Shown here piece by piece: positions 23,701 to 35,708 of a stretch of 64,000 bases of DNA (positions are counted from its first letter, which is position 1; each line of letters begins with the position of its first letter). The position numbers and the translations under genes were made by a program. The stretch lies in contig PYIU01000003.1 of NCBI GenBank assembly GCA_003415625.1, positions 3,596,001 through 3,660,000 of the forward strand, in the 5' to 3' direction. Below the pieces are notes generated by a model. That model saw nothing but the letters and a program-made list of their open reading frames with translations, was not told the DNA's origin and did not search any database. This stretch comes from Aquanectria penicillioides. Its lineage: Eukaryota > Ascomycota > Sordariomycetes > Hypocreales > Nectriaceae.

Positions 23701-26241
23701 CCCCCCCCCTTGGCCTTGGGACTTGTTTATTGATTTGTTGCTCCGCGCTCTTCACTCCCTCTCCCGCATATCCGCATCCGCACCCACACCCACGGGCGTC
23801 CGTCCGTCTGTCTTGGCCTGGTCCTCGTTGCTCGTTGCCCGTTGCTCGTTACCAGGCCGGAGCCTGCCACTACGGATGCCTTGGGCCTTGAGCCTTGAGC
23901 CTTGAGCATGTCGAGGATGCCAGATGCGAGACGCCAGGCGGCCATGCACAGCGGTTGACACAAGCAAGCCTCCGATCCGATGCCCTTGTGGTCCGCCTGT
24001 GGTCTGCCCGCCTCTGGTCCAACCCTTCTGTCCACTCGGAGCCGTCCCCCTCCCCTTGATTCGGACGCCCACCCCCCCTCCAGCCTCCAAAACCCGCCGG
24101 CTCTGGCGCTTGCTACCCGTCGTTGCCTCTTGTGCCGTCGACATCTACGTCTGCGTTTTCACCTTGGCCGGTCTCGCCAAAGGCCCTGACGACAGCAATG
24201 AAACGGTAGCCCACCATCACATCGCAGCTCTTTCGCTCTCCCCCGCAGTTACCACTCTCACTCCCACTCCCACTCCCACTCCATGCCGCCACAACCCAAG
24301 TTCCCACAAACTCGATTGCCGGGCTCGGCTTGCCCTCAATTGTCTCTCGGGTATTTGGCGACGCACGTCGTAGGCCGCAAAAAAGGTCGCAGATGGGCCG
24401 GCCCAGCGGGTCCAGTTTACCCCACTCTTGGCTGCACTTCAACTCAACCTCCAACATGGCAATTCCTCATCCAAAGTAAACCCAGCGGCAGTCTATATCA
24501 AAGTTAATCAATCCCAAGGGGGCTCAATGCGTGCTATGCGTGCTGCCTCAATTGGTCTCTCTCCAAGCCCAGGCCCAGCACTGCTCATTTCCGTCTCTCT
24601 GCATGACTCCCTAGATTCTATCACCTCCGAGCATCTCTCCGTCTGTCACATCCCGCCCTCCCGCAAAGGACCGATTTCTTCAACACCTGGTCTAGCTTCA
24701 CATGGGGATGTGCCCCCTCCAATCCCCTGGCCGAATTCTAGAAAATCCCATCCTCCGCATCGCCAATTCCAGCTAAGACAAGCCCAGAATCTCCCCCTCC
24801 AACAAGTCCCGGTTCTCTCGGGCCCGTCTTCCTGGGCATCTTAGTTCTCGGTGCATGGGTTCCGCCCTCATCCAGGGCCTGCTAGACGGCTTGACTCGGC
24901 TCCTCAGACCCATGAAATGGCGGCCGTTGGATGTTTCAATGCTGGTTCGGGTGTTTATGGAACGGACTTCCTCCCATTCTGCCCCCTTTCCCAGGGTCCC
25001 AGGCAAGCGGATGTAAACCCGGTGAGCCCGCCCCGTCGGACTCTCTACGGATTGGCTACACCGGGGCAGTAATGGAAGGGACCCCTTCTAAGTCCGCATC
25101 ACTGTATTTTTTTTTCTTTTCTTTTTTTTGTCCTTGGAAAGGACAAAAAAAGAAGGCTAGCTGGCATGGCCGTCGGGCTTTTGTGTTTCCATTTATCCGC
25201 TCTTTTTCACAACGCTCTTGCAGGGTGCCCAAGTGTTGGTTGACCGAGCCAGGGGTTGGTAAGGGTTTGTAATGACTCACGATACAACTTTTTCTTGATG
25301 TCGCGTGAGGGTCTGGCTTGCGTTTGCTGCAATCCCTTGCTTCTGTCCCTCGTGGTCCGTATGAGACAAGGAGAAAACGACCGAGATGCTGAGACACCGA
25401 CCATGCCCCAGGCTTGGGCTTAGTTCTGCAACTTTTCTTTTTGAGCCTCAACAACGTTGCACTTCAAAGCGTTACTCTAAGACTGCACCTTGTCACGTCT
25501 GTGGGGAGAATCAATCGCCGATGTCGAGCCACAGCCAGCGGTGTCTTTGCGCCCTGACAGTTGCCTACTCTTTCCTGGCTGAAGTGATCCGAGCACATTA
25601 AGCTACGAGTCCTTGCGTGTGCTTCGCCTCCTCCTGCAAATCCTTGGTGTCCCTGTTGTGCAAGTGAATCGCAATAAAAGCCTAACGGGGCTGCCGAAAG
25701 GTGAGATGAAGCAGTGGCAGTTTCCAAGACTTCCAACGGAACGCCGTGCGTGTCCATCACCAACACTTGACCACATGTCACCGAGGTGAGACCAACCTCT
25801 CTTTGGTGCGTAGGATTCTGTAGGTGGCGTAAGTCTCAGTGCCAACGATTTTCGCCCAGTGGTTGTGCTAAGGATTTGCATGAATGTATGGATGGATCCC
25901 TTGTCAAAATTATGGGAGGAGATGGTTGTAGGGTAAATGTGGCAATCGTATCCAGGCTAAAATGAGACCGAGGTCGCCCTTTCGGGAACATTAGGAATAG
26001 CGAGCCAAACAGATCAAACACAAGCAACAACTCTTTAACTCCGGCGAGATCGTGGAGGCTGGGTTTCTGATCTATTGGAAAGTAACTGCATCATGTTTGC
26101 TGCATGCCCCAGGTTCCCTTCGCCCTAGTTGCATGGGGAACTATGTGTGAGTTGACGACAACTCACATGTTGCTGAACTTGGGCTGGTCATGGGCACGCA
26201 ATACTCCCCCGTGCTCTCGGATTTACATATCCCTATTCGAC

Positions 26242-27051
26242 TCAAGCCACCTGCTTCAATTTGCTAGCCAGCGCAACAAACCCGTCTTCCTCTTCCGTGA
26301 TCCATAGGTCAACCCATTCCTTGGCGTGCAGATACCTCTCGTCGTCCTTGGCCCATTCCTCCTCCTGCGATCTCTCTACGTAAATGGTTCTGAGTCCGCA
26401 AGCCTTTGCTGCTTCCAAGTCGTTCAGGTGGGCAGCCACCAATGCCAACTCTTCCGGCTCGACGCCTAGTTCCCTCGCGGCGCCAAGGTACACTGTCGGG
26501 TTTGGCTTGTATGCCTTGAAGTTTTCTGCAGAGAGGATCCTTCGAAACCCTAGACCCCCGAAATCATCCAGGTCACGAAGTAGACTTGTGTTGCCGTTGG
26601 ACAACGTTGAGGTGACGTAGGACAGTCCCAGCTTCTCCAACCCACCAGGGGAGTCACTCCAGGGACCTAGACGATGCCAAACAAGACTCAACGATTCGAT
26701 CTCTGTGGGAGAAAATAGCCCAGGTAGGTTCCACTTCTCTAGCAATTCAACAAGGCTGTCTTGGTGGTGTTGATCAACGGTCTTCCAGGTATCAATCTGA
26801 GGGTCAAACGTATGGCAGAAGACGCCATATGTGTCCCGCCATTCCTCCGCAAACCTTTCCCAATCCTCCCCAGTAATCTCTTGCAGTCGCTTTTTTATAC
26901 TGTCTGGAAGATCAGAGGAAGCCTTGCGAAAGGCTCGCAGCTGGAGTTCTTCGGTGACAGCAGTCCGCCAATCGACAACGGTGCCGAAGACATCAAACAC
27001 GAGTGCCTTGACTTTGGCAAGAGGAGATACTTTCCCTGGAGACATCGTCAT
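26242..27051 (-). CDS. HAD-superfamily hydrolase, haloacid dehalogenase type II-like
   Basis: The 269-residue single-exon protein belongs to the HAD superfamily, whose members hydrolyse phosphate esters or, in the haloacid dehalogenase branch, carbon-halogen bonds through an aspartyl intermediate. The nucleophile motif is FDVFGTVVDWR with Asp20. The second acidic residue of the phosphatase DxD motif is replaced by Phe, as in 2-haloacid dehalogenases. Motif II is STLSNGN (Ser151, Asn152), motif III is KAYKPNP (Lys182) and the C-terminal acidic motif is AAHLNDLEAAKACGL (Asp211). An alpha-helical cap lies between residues 30 and 130. The natural substrate cannot be read from the sequence; fungal members are usually uncharacterised. 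It has no signal peptide and is probably cytosolic. The start is MTM at 27051, or 27045 two codons later. It is divergent from the membrane-protein gene at 27764. Confidence 0.9.
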   Translation of the reverse strand: MTMSPGKVSPLAKVKALVFDVFGTVVDWRTAVTEELQLRAFRKASSDLPDSIKKRLQEITGEDWERFAEEWRDTYGVFCHTFDPQIDTWKTVDQHHQDSLVELLEKWNLPGLFSPTEIESLSLVWHRLGPWSDSPGGLEKLGLSYVTSTLSNGNTSLLRDLDDFGGLGFRRILSAENFKAYKPNPTVYLGAARELGVEPEELALVAAHLNDLEAAKACGLRTIYVERSQEEEWAKDDERYLHAKEWVDLWITEEEDGFVALASKLKQVA

Positions 27052-27763
27052 TGGGAATAATGGTTTTTGGTTCTGAAGTTTGTGTGAGTAATTATTTGGT
27101 GTGAAATGGAGAACTTCAGGTTAGGTTCATGATTGCGCGACGGTTGAGATCAAATATGTCATGACCAACAAGCAGTCACATGATGCTGGTTGCCGACGCC
27201 TTTTCAACGACAAGTGACGGAGGATCGTCTAGTCCTAGCCCTTGAAAACGAGATCTTAGAGGCTCAGAGACTAAACAATGCATAAGCAGACCAAACAATT
27301 TCAGCTTCCACATGCCAATCATGTTGTCTGGTAAGGTCATAATGTTTAGTTTTAGTGGGGTGAGAAGTATAGGGTAACAGACGTTTGTTGTCCATGCAGC
27401 ACATACAGGCTAGAGAGTGAGGGACCCGGGCGAAATAAGCACTTTAGGCTTGAATTGAAATTTTCTCGCCAAATCAGTCGGTTTCCATGGGGTTGATGAT
27501 GTGGCAGTCCTTGATATAAGACGTTTAATTATTGCCGACTGATGCGAGCAGGGGGGATGGTATTGGCGCCGGAATCACGGCAACGGTGCCTTGCCTCTGT
27601 GGCGTAGAATCAATGCATTCCTCACGCAACTACCAAACACCGACTTTGCCATTGTCATCTCACATTAGGCCTCAAGGACCGGCCGTCCAGACCGTCAACC
27701 GAAGCAAATATGCTTCTTTGAGCACAGAGCACGAGTTTACTAACCGCAGCACCACAGTCCAAC
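27052..27763. promoter_or_regulatory. Shared divergent promoter region, 712 bp
   Basis: The hydrolase (minus) and membrane-protein (plus) start codons face away from each other, so this interval must hold both promoters. It is moderately AT-rich, and no TATA box or operator can be assigned with confidence. Confidence 0.5.
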
Positions 27764-29097
27764 ATGCCGGAGTCGCGGGACCACTTCCTGGGTCGCCACT
27801 ATGACGCAGTGCATAGCTCTGGGCCCTTCGCGGCTCTGAATCCCACGAAGCGGTATCTCGTGGCCGAAAAGAAGGCTTCTGGCCGCGCAACAGAGGAAAG
27901 GAACGAAACTCCCAAGGTGAGATCGAGAGAGCCGCTGTTCAAGGCCGCCTATGTCTGGAGAAGCCGTGACAATAGGAAAGGCCGTCATGCCGTGGTTCTT
28001 GATCGTGACCCGCGAAAAGAGGGCTCGGCGAAGGGGCCGAAGCCATCCAACACCTGGGAACAGACGTTTCGGGGAATCGCGAAAATGTTCCTGAGATACC
28101 CCGTCTGGGACGTTTCCTACGATGTTGCTGTTGTGTTTACCATAGGTAAGTGCTCCATTCTTTGGCTGAAATGTTGGATTGTTCTGAGGCGCTGTAGGTT
28201 CCATTATCTGGGTCATCAATGGGTTCTTCTCGTGGCTACCAGTTGAGGATCCATCCTCAGAGTTCTCGGGCGAGACAACCTGGGGTGCTGGCATCACAGG
28301 CTTTATTGGTGCCACCGTCTTCGAGTTTGGGTCGGTGCTCCTCATGCTTGAGGCGGTTAATGAGAACCGCTCCGACTGCTTTGGATGGGCAGTAGAAGAG
28401 TCGTTTGATGGAGTCTTGCATCTACGCCAGGCTCACAAATGTCACCATTCTCATGCTCACAAGAGATCATTTGTCCGAGGGAGTTCTGGCACAGATGACC
28501 AGCTCGAGAGCAGCTCATCAAGCTCTCTCCAAGATTCTCGAACCTGGTCGTGGTGGCCAACGTGGTATGAGCTGAAGACACACTACTTTCGGGAAGTTGG
28601 CTTTCTCGCTTGCTTCTCACAGATGGTGGGTGCGACTATCTTCTGGATCGCAGGCATCACGGCTCTACCACCCATCCTGAACAACCTCTCTACTCCCGCA
28701 GAGAATGGAGTTTATTGGGCCCCACAAGTTATTGGTGGTACAGGATTCATCATATCGAGTGCCTTATTTATGATCGAGGTACAGCCCCGCTGGTATATTC
28801 CAGCGCCAGGAGTTCTAGGGTGGCATATAGGGCTGTGGAACTTGATAGGAGCCATCGGGTTTACGCTCTGTGGGGCATTGGGTTTTGGAATTACACAACC
28901 CGGTGTCGAATATGCCTTGACTCTATCAACGTTCCTAGGTTCCTGGGCTTTCTTAGTGAGTTGAGCATCGCTGCCGAGTACCGAGACGGTTAACTAACGC
29001 ATCGTCACAGATTGGGAGTGCTATTCAATGGTATGAGAGCTTGAACAAGTACCCGATATGGGTCGACGATAAAGTCAAATCACTGACGACAGCATGA
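27764..29097 (+). CDS. Six-span integral membrane protein, function unknown
   Basis: Three exons are joined (27764-28145, 28198-28955, 29011-29097), with introns of 52 and 55 nt (GTAAGT..TAG and GTGAGT..CACAG; branch site TAACTAAC in the second), giving 408 residues in frame. A soluble basic N-terminus (about 1-110) precedes six hydrophobic spans: around VAVVFTIGSIIWVINGFF, GFIGATVFEFGSVLLML, FSQMVGATIFWIAGITALP, VIGGTGFIISSALFMIEV, LIGAIGFTLCGALGFG and LSTFLGSWAFLVIGSAIQW. Between spans 2 and 3 is a cytosolic or lumenal loop rich in His and Ser (KCHHSHAHKRSF and a seven-Ser run). The C-terminus is short and charged. I know similar uncharacterised proteins in ascomycetes but no function. Exon junctions were chosen because each restores frame exactly and joins hydrophobic spans. 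Confidence 0.85.
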
Positions 29098-32000
29098 TGT
29101 CGTGATCATCACTATCACAAGGCATCTGGAACACTCAACTACAAGGAACAAAGAAACTGGGATTGATTTTCAAACTGCGCGGGAAGCTTCTTGGATGCTT
29201 CCTCAAGGAATAATGAGTGATATTCAGAAACAATCGGAATGAATCTACTCTGCCTCTCTCAGATATGCAATCCTCGGAGCCGTGCCCACTTCGGTGTGCC
29301 CGTCAGCCCGAGGCCGCAGCTGCGGCCGCACTGCAACAGAAACGCACGCCGTTGAAAAGCTCTCTCTAAGCGCCTTTCATATTGAGAGGATGTGGCGAGA
29401 TGTGACAGGCCTTGTGCCGGCATGATGCTGCAGCTCATTTGGCAAAACCCATGCATTATGTCGCAAGGATCCGCTAGGATTCTGCAACACGAGGTGGAAA
29501 TGGTCGGTAATGAAGGGGCTGGCCCCGAATGCTACCGCATATGAAGAGAAACAAACTACGGACGTAATTTTCGCTCAAGTCTTGGGATGGTCTTTTTGGA
29601 TTACTGCAAAGAAAAGTTATATATTTCCTAGAGTTAGATTCTTGAGTATGGCGTGGGCGATGAGAACACAAAATAATATGGATGATCTGGAATACGTATG
29701 GGAGTGAAATGGAACGTCAAATTGTGGATAGGCGACGAGTGATTACAAAATAAATAAATCACACCATGCTCATGAAGGTACTTCTCTATGTTTAAGCTCC
29801 GAGTGGCCAGCCCGGATCCTTCAAGTTCTAAATTGCTGGGAAGGATCTCCGCCTTGTGGATTGCTCAACTACCGTGTGTGGAGCCGACGTCTGAGATGAC
29901 TGTGTGAGTCGACAGCAATCGAGTTCAATAAGATGAATGGGATGAATCATAGAAGTAAATGGCTGGTGCATCGAAGACCTCTGATAGATTAGGGGATGCC
30001 GATCAGACATTCCAGCCATTTGCCATAAATAACCCCACGCAACGACTCAACTGAGGAGGTTGTGGCTGTCCAGCCAGCCAAGATGTCTGAGTTGAACACC
30101 AACATTCAGATTGACTTCTAATTTTGGAGCTTGGTAGTCGGGGGGGGGGGGGGGGGGGCTTTCGACGGGTCAAGGCTGGGCGAGTGGTGTTGTCATAACC
30201 AACAGCTGGCCCCCTTGCACCCTTTCGATCATCTAAGACTTCCGAGTACAGCGGATGGAACATGCAGCCGCAACACGTAAATCTAGAACCAACATTGAAG
30301 CCAAGGTCAGAGTGTCTAGAAGATCTGGTGACTTTCCTCAGCGCTGCCATTGGCAAGGCGGGAGAAGGCCGGAATGGGCTCAGGGTTTGGATTGAGTGAG
30401 ACCTGCCTTCGAGTGGGGGTCACGAACGCTCTCCGCGTCGATCATCAGCAGCCATGCAGCAGACCGGGAACTCGACAGCCCGCCAAAGAAAAAAACCCAA
30501 CCCCAACCCCAACCAAGCAGCTTGAGCTGTGGCGGATCACGACGGGAGCGCGACAATGGCCTCAAACATACCATGAGACCGCCGCGTGTTCAGTGGCGCC
30601 GACGAGCCCAAAGCCCCCTGCATCGCAATGTACTAGAAACGAGGCTCATAAATATTGCTTTTTCTTCCTCTAAGGTTCTAATCCGCTAACCTGGTCTAAT
30701 AAGGGACATCACAGCACATACGGAGTAGTGCAGTATTACCATGTATCCGTATACGCTCCGTCTAAGGCGGCCCCGGGCCTAGAGCTTCCCTTGTGGAGCT
30801 GGTTAATCATCGTCGAAGAAAGAAAGGAGCCGTGGATCCCGAGAGGATTGTCTCCCCCGTCGGCAGCCTTTCCGGGGCGCCTCGGACCGCGCCCAAAGGT
30901 CGACGATGCCAAGGCCTCTCGCAATACCTAGGGACGGCCACCAGCGAGCACACGAGAGACCATGTCTTGATCTCCACTGGCTATGGCGGTGACGGCGGTA
31001 AGAAGCTCGCCATTCTCATGAGATGGCGCACGGCTTAGCTCGGACGAACGAGGGAAAGGGAAAAAAAAAAGAAAAAAAGAAAACAAATACCAAACAAAAC
31101 AAGTGGCCAAACAAACACGAAAAACGCGACTACGTAACAGGTAGCCTCATCACGGCGTTGGGCCTCATACTGTGTCTAGTTTGGCAGCTGCATTTGTCTC
31201 TACGAAAACCTGTTAGTGGGCAGAGACTGATCACTCGATGGGCAAGGATCCGGCGCGAAGCCGCCCGTTTCATGTTGAAGGATTGGGGAGCTAGGCATGG
31301 GGGGGGGCCTTGGGATCACGAACCGTCACGGCGGAGCTGGAGAACCATGGTCATGAGGAGATAGCAATGGAAACAATGCTGGCAGTGACAGAGCCGGCCT
31401 GGATAGGCCTGGTCTTAGGCTTCGCCGCGGGCTCGGGCTCATCACTACCAGGGGATAGACCGGGAGAGTGGGGAATCAACTCTTGCAAGGAAGAAGCACA
31501 CCAGACAGACTCATCATTGGGGCATCCGCCGCCTATGGCGCTGGTGTCTTCCTCTGCCTGGCATAGCTTGGGACTGATTGGGTCTGCCGAAGACGAAGGA
31601 AGCGGCCTTTCGGTGGCCAGCTTGGGATCCTCCGTCGACGTGGGGATCTGCTGGCGGACAAAATGAGGAATAATTACAGCACTTTGCTTTTTCGAGGTTG
31701 CCCTCCTTCCGGGCCGCGCCTTTGCTAGTGAGGAACCAGGCCAATGGTCGTGTGGATATCGTGACGGTGGTGAAAGCGGGAACCAAGGCGCCGGTCGGAG
31801 CTAATTTCCAGCCATGTGTTTGGGGCGTCGAGTGAGGGAAATGGTAGCCCTTGCTTGCAATCACAATCATGCACGAGCATCACAGATGGGAGACGAAAGA
31901 GAAAAAAAAAAGAGGCCCAACGGCCCAAAAGACCCCAAGAGGGAGGGCAGGGAGGCGGAGGCCTACCCGTGGAGGACGGATGCCGGGTGGCTTGTCTATG

Positions 32001-35000
32001 AGATGAGATGAAAGGTCAAGGAAAGCTTTCCCTTTAATTGGGGATGACGTTTTTCGATGCCGAGCACCATTGAAGAAAGGGGTTACATTGGCTCTGCTGG
32101 ACTGTCAGATCACCGGCGTCGATACTGCGCTCGTCAATGTAGCATCAGCACCCGGAAAACCGGGGCCTGGAAACTCTCTTTATGCACGTGCTGGGCCTGG
32201 CTTCAAGGTAGGGAATTATGTAGGCCACATACGCATAGCAGCCTCATCACTTCACTCCTCTCTCGTCACACATTCACGGAGGGGCCGCTTGTGGCCGGCA
32301 GGTTTTTTTTTTGCCAACTTACCAACAACGGTCGATTTTTTGCAAGACATGGGTTGGCCCGTGACCGTCTCGGCTTCGTCCATCGGCCTCGCTTGGCCGC
32401 CTTGCACACAAAAGGCCCAATTGAACGTGACGGGACAGGTCTCGCTCGGCTGCTTGGTCTGACCGAGCGAGCTGCCGCGGGAGATAGAGTGCTCCCACGA
32501 GCACACGGACAACCCACAGACAGGAGAGAAGCTGTGCATGTGAGGCTTGATTGGGCCGATGTTCCTCGGAGGAGGCGAAGATCAGCTTACCGGCCAAATC
32601 CCATCACAGATCCAGGGATACCTAGACCCCTTTCATCGCAGAGTTGCTGACAATTTAATCGAAGCCGCGGTGGAGTGCAACGCAAGGCTCAAGCTGCGGT
32701 CATCTGGGGTACATACAACGTTGGATAGCCGGGCGTGCATATGTGCCATTGCCGTGCATTTACAACCCTCAGACCCTCAAAGCACAAGGGTGAGCCTGCG
32801 TTGGGCCCCCGAGCTGCCTGGTATCATCCGGCATGGGTTCTCGATGTCTGTGGGTGATTTGCCTCGTCCGTGCCTTTCCCTCGGACGCGTAAATCGCGTG
32901 TCGTTGTGAGAGATATATTATAGCACTCAGCAGATATTGATGTGTGTTTATTCAGTGAAATTTTTTTCTCTTTCATCAACTTCCAAGCCTGAGCTTCGTC
33001 ACTCCTGTCTCTCCCCCCTTGCACGGAAGAATTGGGTGACGACGACAACGACGATGAGAATCGGCCAGACAAGGAGGGGAAATTATCTTGCGGTACGATA
33101 GCTGGAGGCAATGCGAAGAATTCTGCAATCGCATAAAGTTGATAATACGGATTCTTCGGTGCGGCCGGGCGAGGCTGTCAGATGGGATCCATGGTTGATG
33201 ATTGTGATAAGTCGTGATGACATGGGATGAGATTGGCTGAGACCTATCCGTACTTTCGGTTGGGTTGACGTTGACCCTGACATTAGTCCCCCTGCCTTGG
33301 CTCTCGCTTCCATACATGGCCCGCACTGCGTGCCTTGCATAACATGTCTCTATCACATCGTTGGTAGCATCGCATCGCTATTTCACATGAGCTTTTTCTC
33401 GCCTGTTCCAAGATTGGCACGGAAGGCTGTGCGGGAATCGAGCCCAGAGCGCCGTGACCCCATGCCCGCGCCGTTGGAGCCCTCAGCCCTGGGCTTGCCT
33501 CCCCTTGAGCCCTCGAGGAGGGGCCTGCAGCAGCTGGTACGTGCTCTCATATCAAGAGAGAGACACACACAGTGCATAGCTCTTCCGGTAGAGTCCCAGA
33601 CTGCTGGTCCTGGACCTTGCTCATTTCGGCCGGTAGGGCGCTGGGAGCCTCGACGTCGTTGAAGTCATGCCGGACAGCGTCCCCCGGGTGTCCGACACCA
33701 TGTCCGTAGTAGACATTTGATATCACAACTTTGCTTTTTGTCCAAGACCCGAGAATGAGAGGCGTCAGGGACCGTCGTTGGAGAGTGACCCCATGCTGAC
33801 TGCTGTTTTTCTGCTCCTTCGGTGGACAGGACAATAATCAACTAGCCCGACGGGTTCTAGACCTCAGGCCACAGTGCTGAGCACGATTTAAGTCGACACA
33901 CGGCCGTTGAATGGATATGAATTATCGGTTTGATCGACGGAGGTTGAGGGGCACAGCAGCGCACAGGCAGGTGATTCGGACATGGAGAGATATCACAGCT
34001 TGGGAAACAAGGAGCAACCATGTGCTTGACTGCACGTGTGCGGCGGGCGAACCGTTGTTTTTTCGGACGCACAAGGTGAAAGCGGCCATTCCTGTGCACA
34101 GCGCGGTAGTGTATCCGCGGGACGGTAGGAAGCAAGGCCCAGGGAAGCAGAGGGATCAACACAGCAGGCAGCCCACACACAACAGAGGGTAGTATTGTGG
34201 ACACAGCCCGGCACCAGGCATGTTCCTTGTGAACTCGTGTTGTGTGAGTGCTTGTGGAAAGATGGGAGCATGGCCCGTCTGCATCGGGTGGGATCATCGA
34301 GGAGGAAATTGCAGGCCCCAGAAGTAGCCAGGCCTCTCATTCGACCCGCGCCAGGGAGGATCCCCCAGCGCCCCAGAGGGCCCCAGAAGGGTCCCAGAGG
34401 CAAGCCCAGCGATTCCCCTCGCGGCTTAGCGGCTGGCCTGGCTTCCGTCCAGGGGAGCTTTCCCGGGGAGGCCCGCCCGCTAGGTAAGTTGCGAAAAGAG
34501 TGCGTGCTAGGGAGAGGCCTACCAAGGCGGGCGTCGTCGCACTTGACTGTGCATGTCGGCCCCCCCCCCTTGAGGGGCTTGGAGTTGGAGAGCTTGGGGT
34601 GGATTCTCAGAGTTTATTAGAGCTCATAAGCTGGTTCCACGTTAGGCACCTCACCTCATATTGACATTTACAGAAAGGGAAATAAGTAAATAAATACAGA
34701 CATAAAGAAATAAAGAAGTAAATACGCAAAATAAATAAAAGAACTAAGTAACGGAGAGGAAAAAAAATGCACCTGCCTGCATTGATGAGACGGGCTGCTT
34801 CTTGTCTCCCCCCCAGTCACTTGTGCGTGAATATCCAGTGCAAAGATTGGTCTCTACTTGGGTGCCGTCGTTTCAACACCCCCGCCTGTACTGCTCTTTG
34901 TGCAGCTAGCTTTTTAGACAGCGGCGACCAAAGCACTATGGAGCAAACACATGTTGATTGTCATCTATTCGTATGTCTCTTCGCTCTGTGGATGCCGGGC

Positions 35001-35459
35001 CTGATCTTTCAAGGGTATCTCTTCATGGGTGTGTGGACGGACTAGGGCAAAACCGTGGCTCCCCTCCCCGGGGGCCCAGTCCATCACAACAACCCAAGGG
35101 CCGCCGCCAGCTAAGCTAGACCAAGCCAAGCCCCCTTGTCCGTCGACTCGAATCAAGAGATGGATGGTCTGCGCCGTGGTGGGCGTGGTGAGCGGGCGAG
35201 TGGGCGAGAGGGTGGGTGGATGAGTGGCTCAAGGTCTGGAAACGGGAAACGAGAAACAATGACAGCCACGCTGGGTCGGGGCTCTCGAAGCACAACTCCA
35301 ATGCGATCACGCGGGCTGTTGAAGACGGGACGCTGGCAACGCCAAAATGTCACAGGTTGCAAGTGTCATGGTATCTTGGTTGGACATCCATTGCCATGAT
35401 CTCTCATCGATCCTCGGCCCCCAAGGGAGAAGTCGACTCTCCATGTCATGGCCAACCAG
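29098..35459. other. Large intergenic region, no gene recognised
   Basis: In these 6.4 kb I find no frame that matches a known family or keeps natural composition for more than about 60 codons. It includes a G19 tract (listed), A-rich stretches (31060-31120, 34675-34745), a short pyrimidine-rich block and a tRNA-like fragment at about 33570-33620 that I do not accept as a gene. Confidence 0.5.
30140..30158. repeat. Poly(G) tract, 19 bases
   Basis: Nineteen consecutive G residues. The length in the read data is likely to vary. Confidence 0.85.
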
Positions 35460-35511
35460 CTGCTCTCTGGGCTCTCTCCTTTTACCCTGTTGGTATCCCA
35501 TCTCCGCGTCG

Positions 35512-35526
35512 CCCCCCCCCCCCCCC
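35512..35526. repeat. Poly(C) tract, 15 bases
   Basis: Fifteen C residues followed by TCC repeats within the apsA upstream region. Confidence 0.85.
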
Positions 35527-35684
35527 TCCTCCTCCATCTCCAATCGTCAGTCAACAAGCCTCGCCGACCCTTAATCAAAACAGTCATGCCCATCCTCTCG
35601 GGTCTGCGGCCTCGCTCCACCTTCCCGCGCCGTGGCCCAACAAACCCACATCCTCTCCCAGGCTCCGCTAGGGCCCAGGGCCCA

Positions 35685-35708
35685 TTCTCTCTCTCTCTCT
35701 CTCTCTCT
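35685..35708. repeat. Dinucleotide microsatellite (CT)n
   Basis: About twelve CT units in the upstream region of apsA. Confidence 0.85.

Larger units (their letters stand above)
18610..26241. other. Large intergenic region, no gene recognised
   Basis: These 7.6 kb begin with the promoter and probable leader of ras2 (18610 to about 19300, GA-rich on plus and so pyrimidine-rich on the coding strand). No frame matches a known family. At about 22626-22150 two overlapping minus-strand frames have some natural-looking stretches (for example KWVPNLGISSLVHEDFVPF and NYDDVDIPLVGSEWELALRR) and might be a damaged gene; this is weak. T and A runs occur at 21281-21296, 22044-22060 and 23050-23060. AT-rich DNA lies at 20020-20067. 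Confidence 0.5.

Noticed and set aside
33565..33650. tRNA-like fragment (TAGCTCTTCCGGTAGAG followed by a possible anticodon arm)
   Set aside because: The D-arm resembles a tRNA, but there is no B box, no matching acceptor stem, and the anticodon stem pairs poorly. At best it is a decayed tRNA piece.
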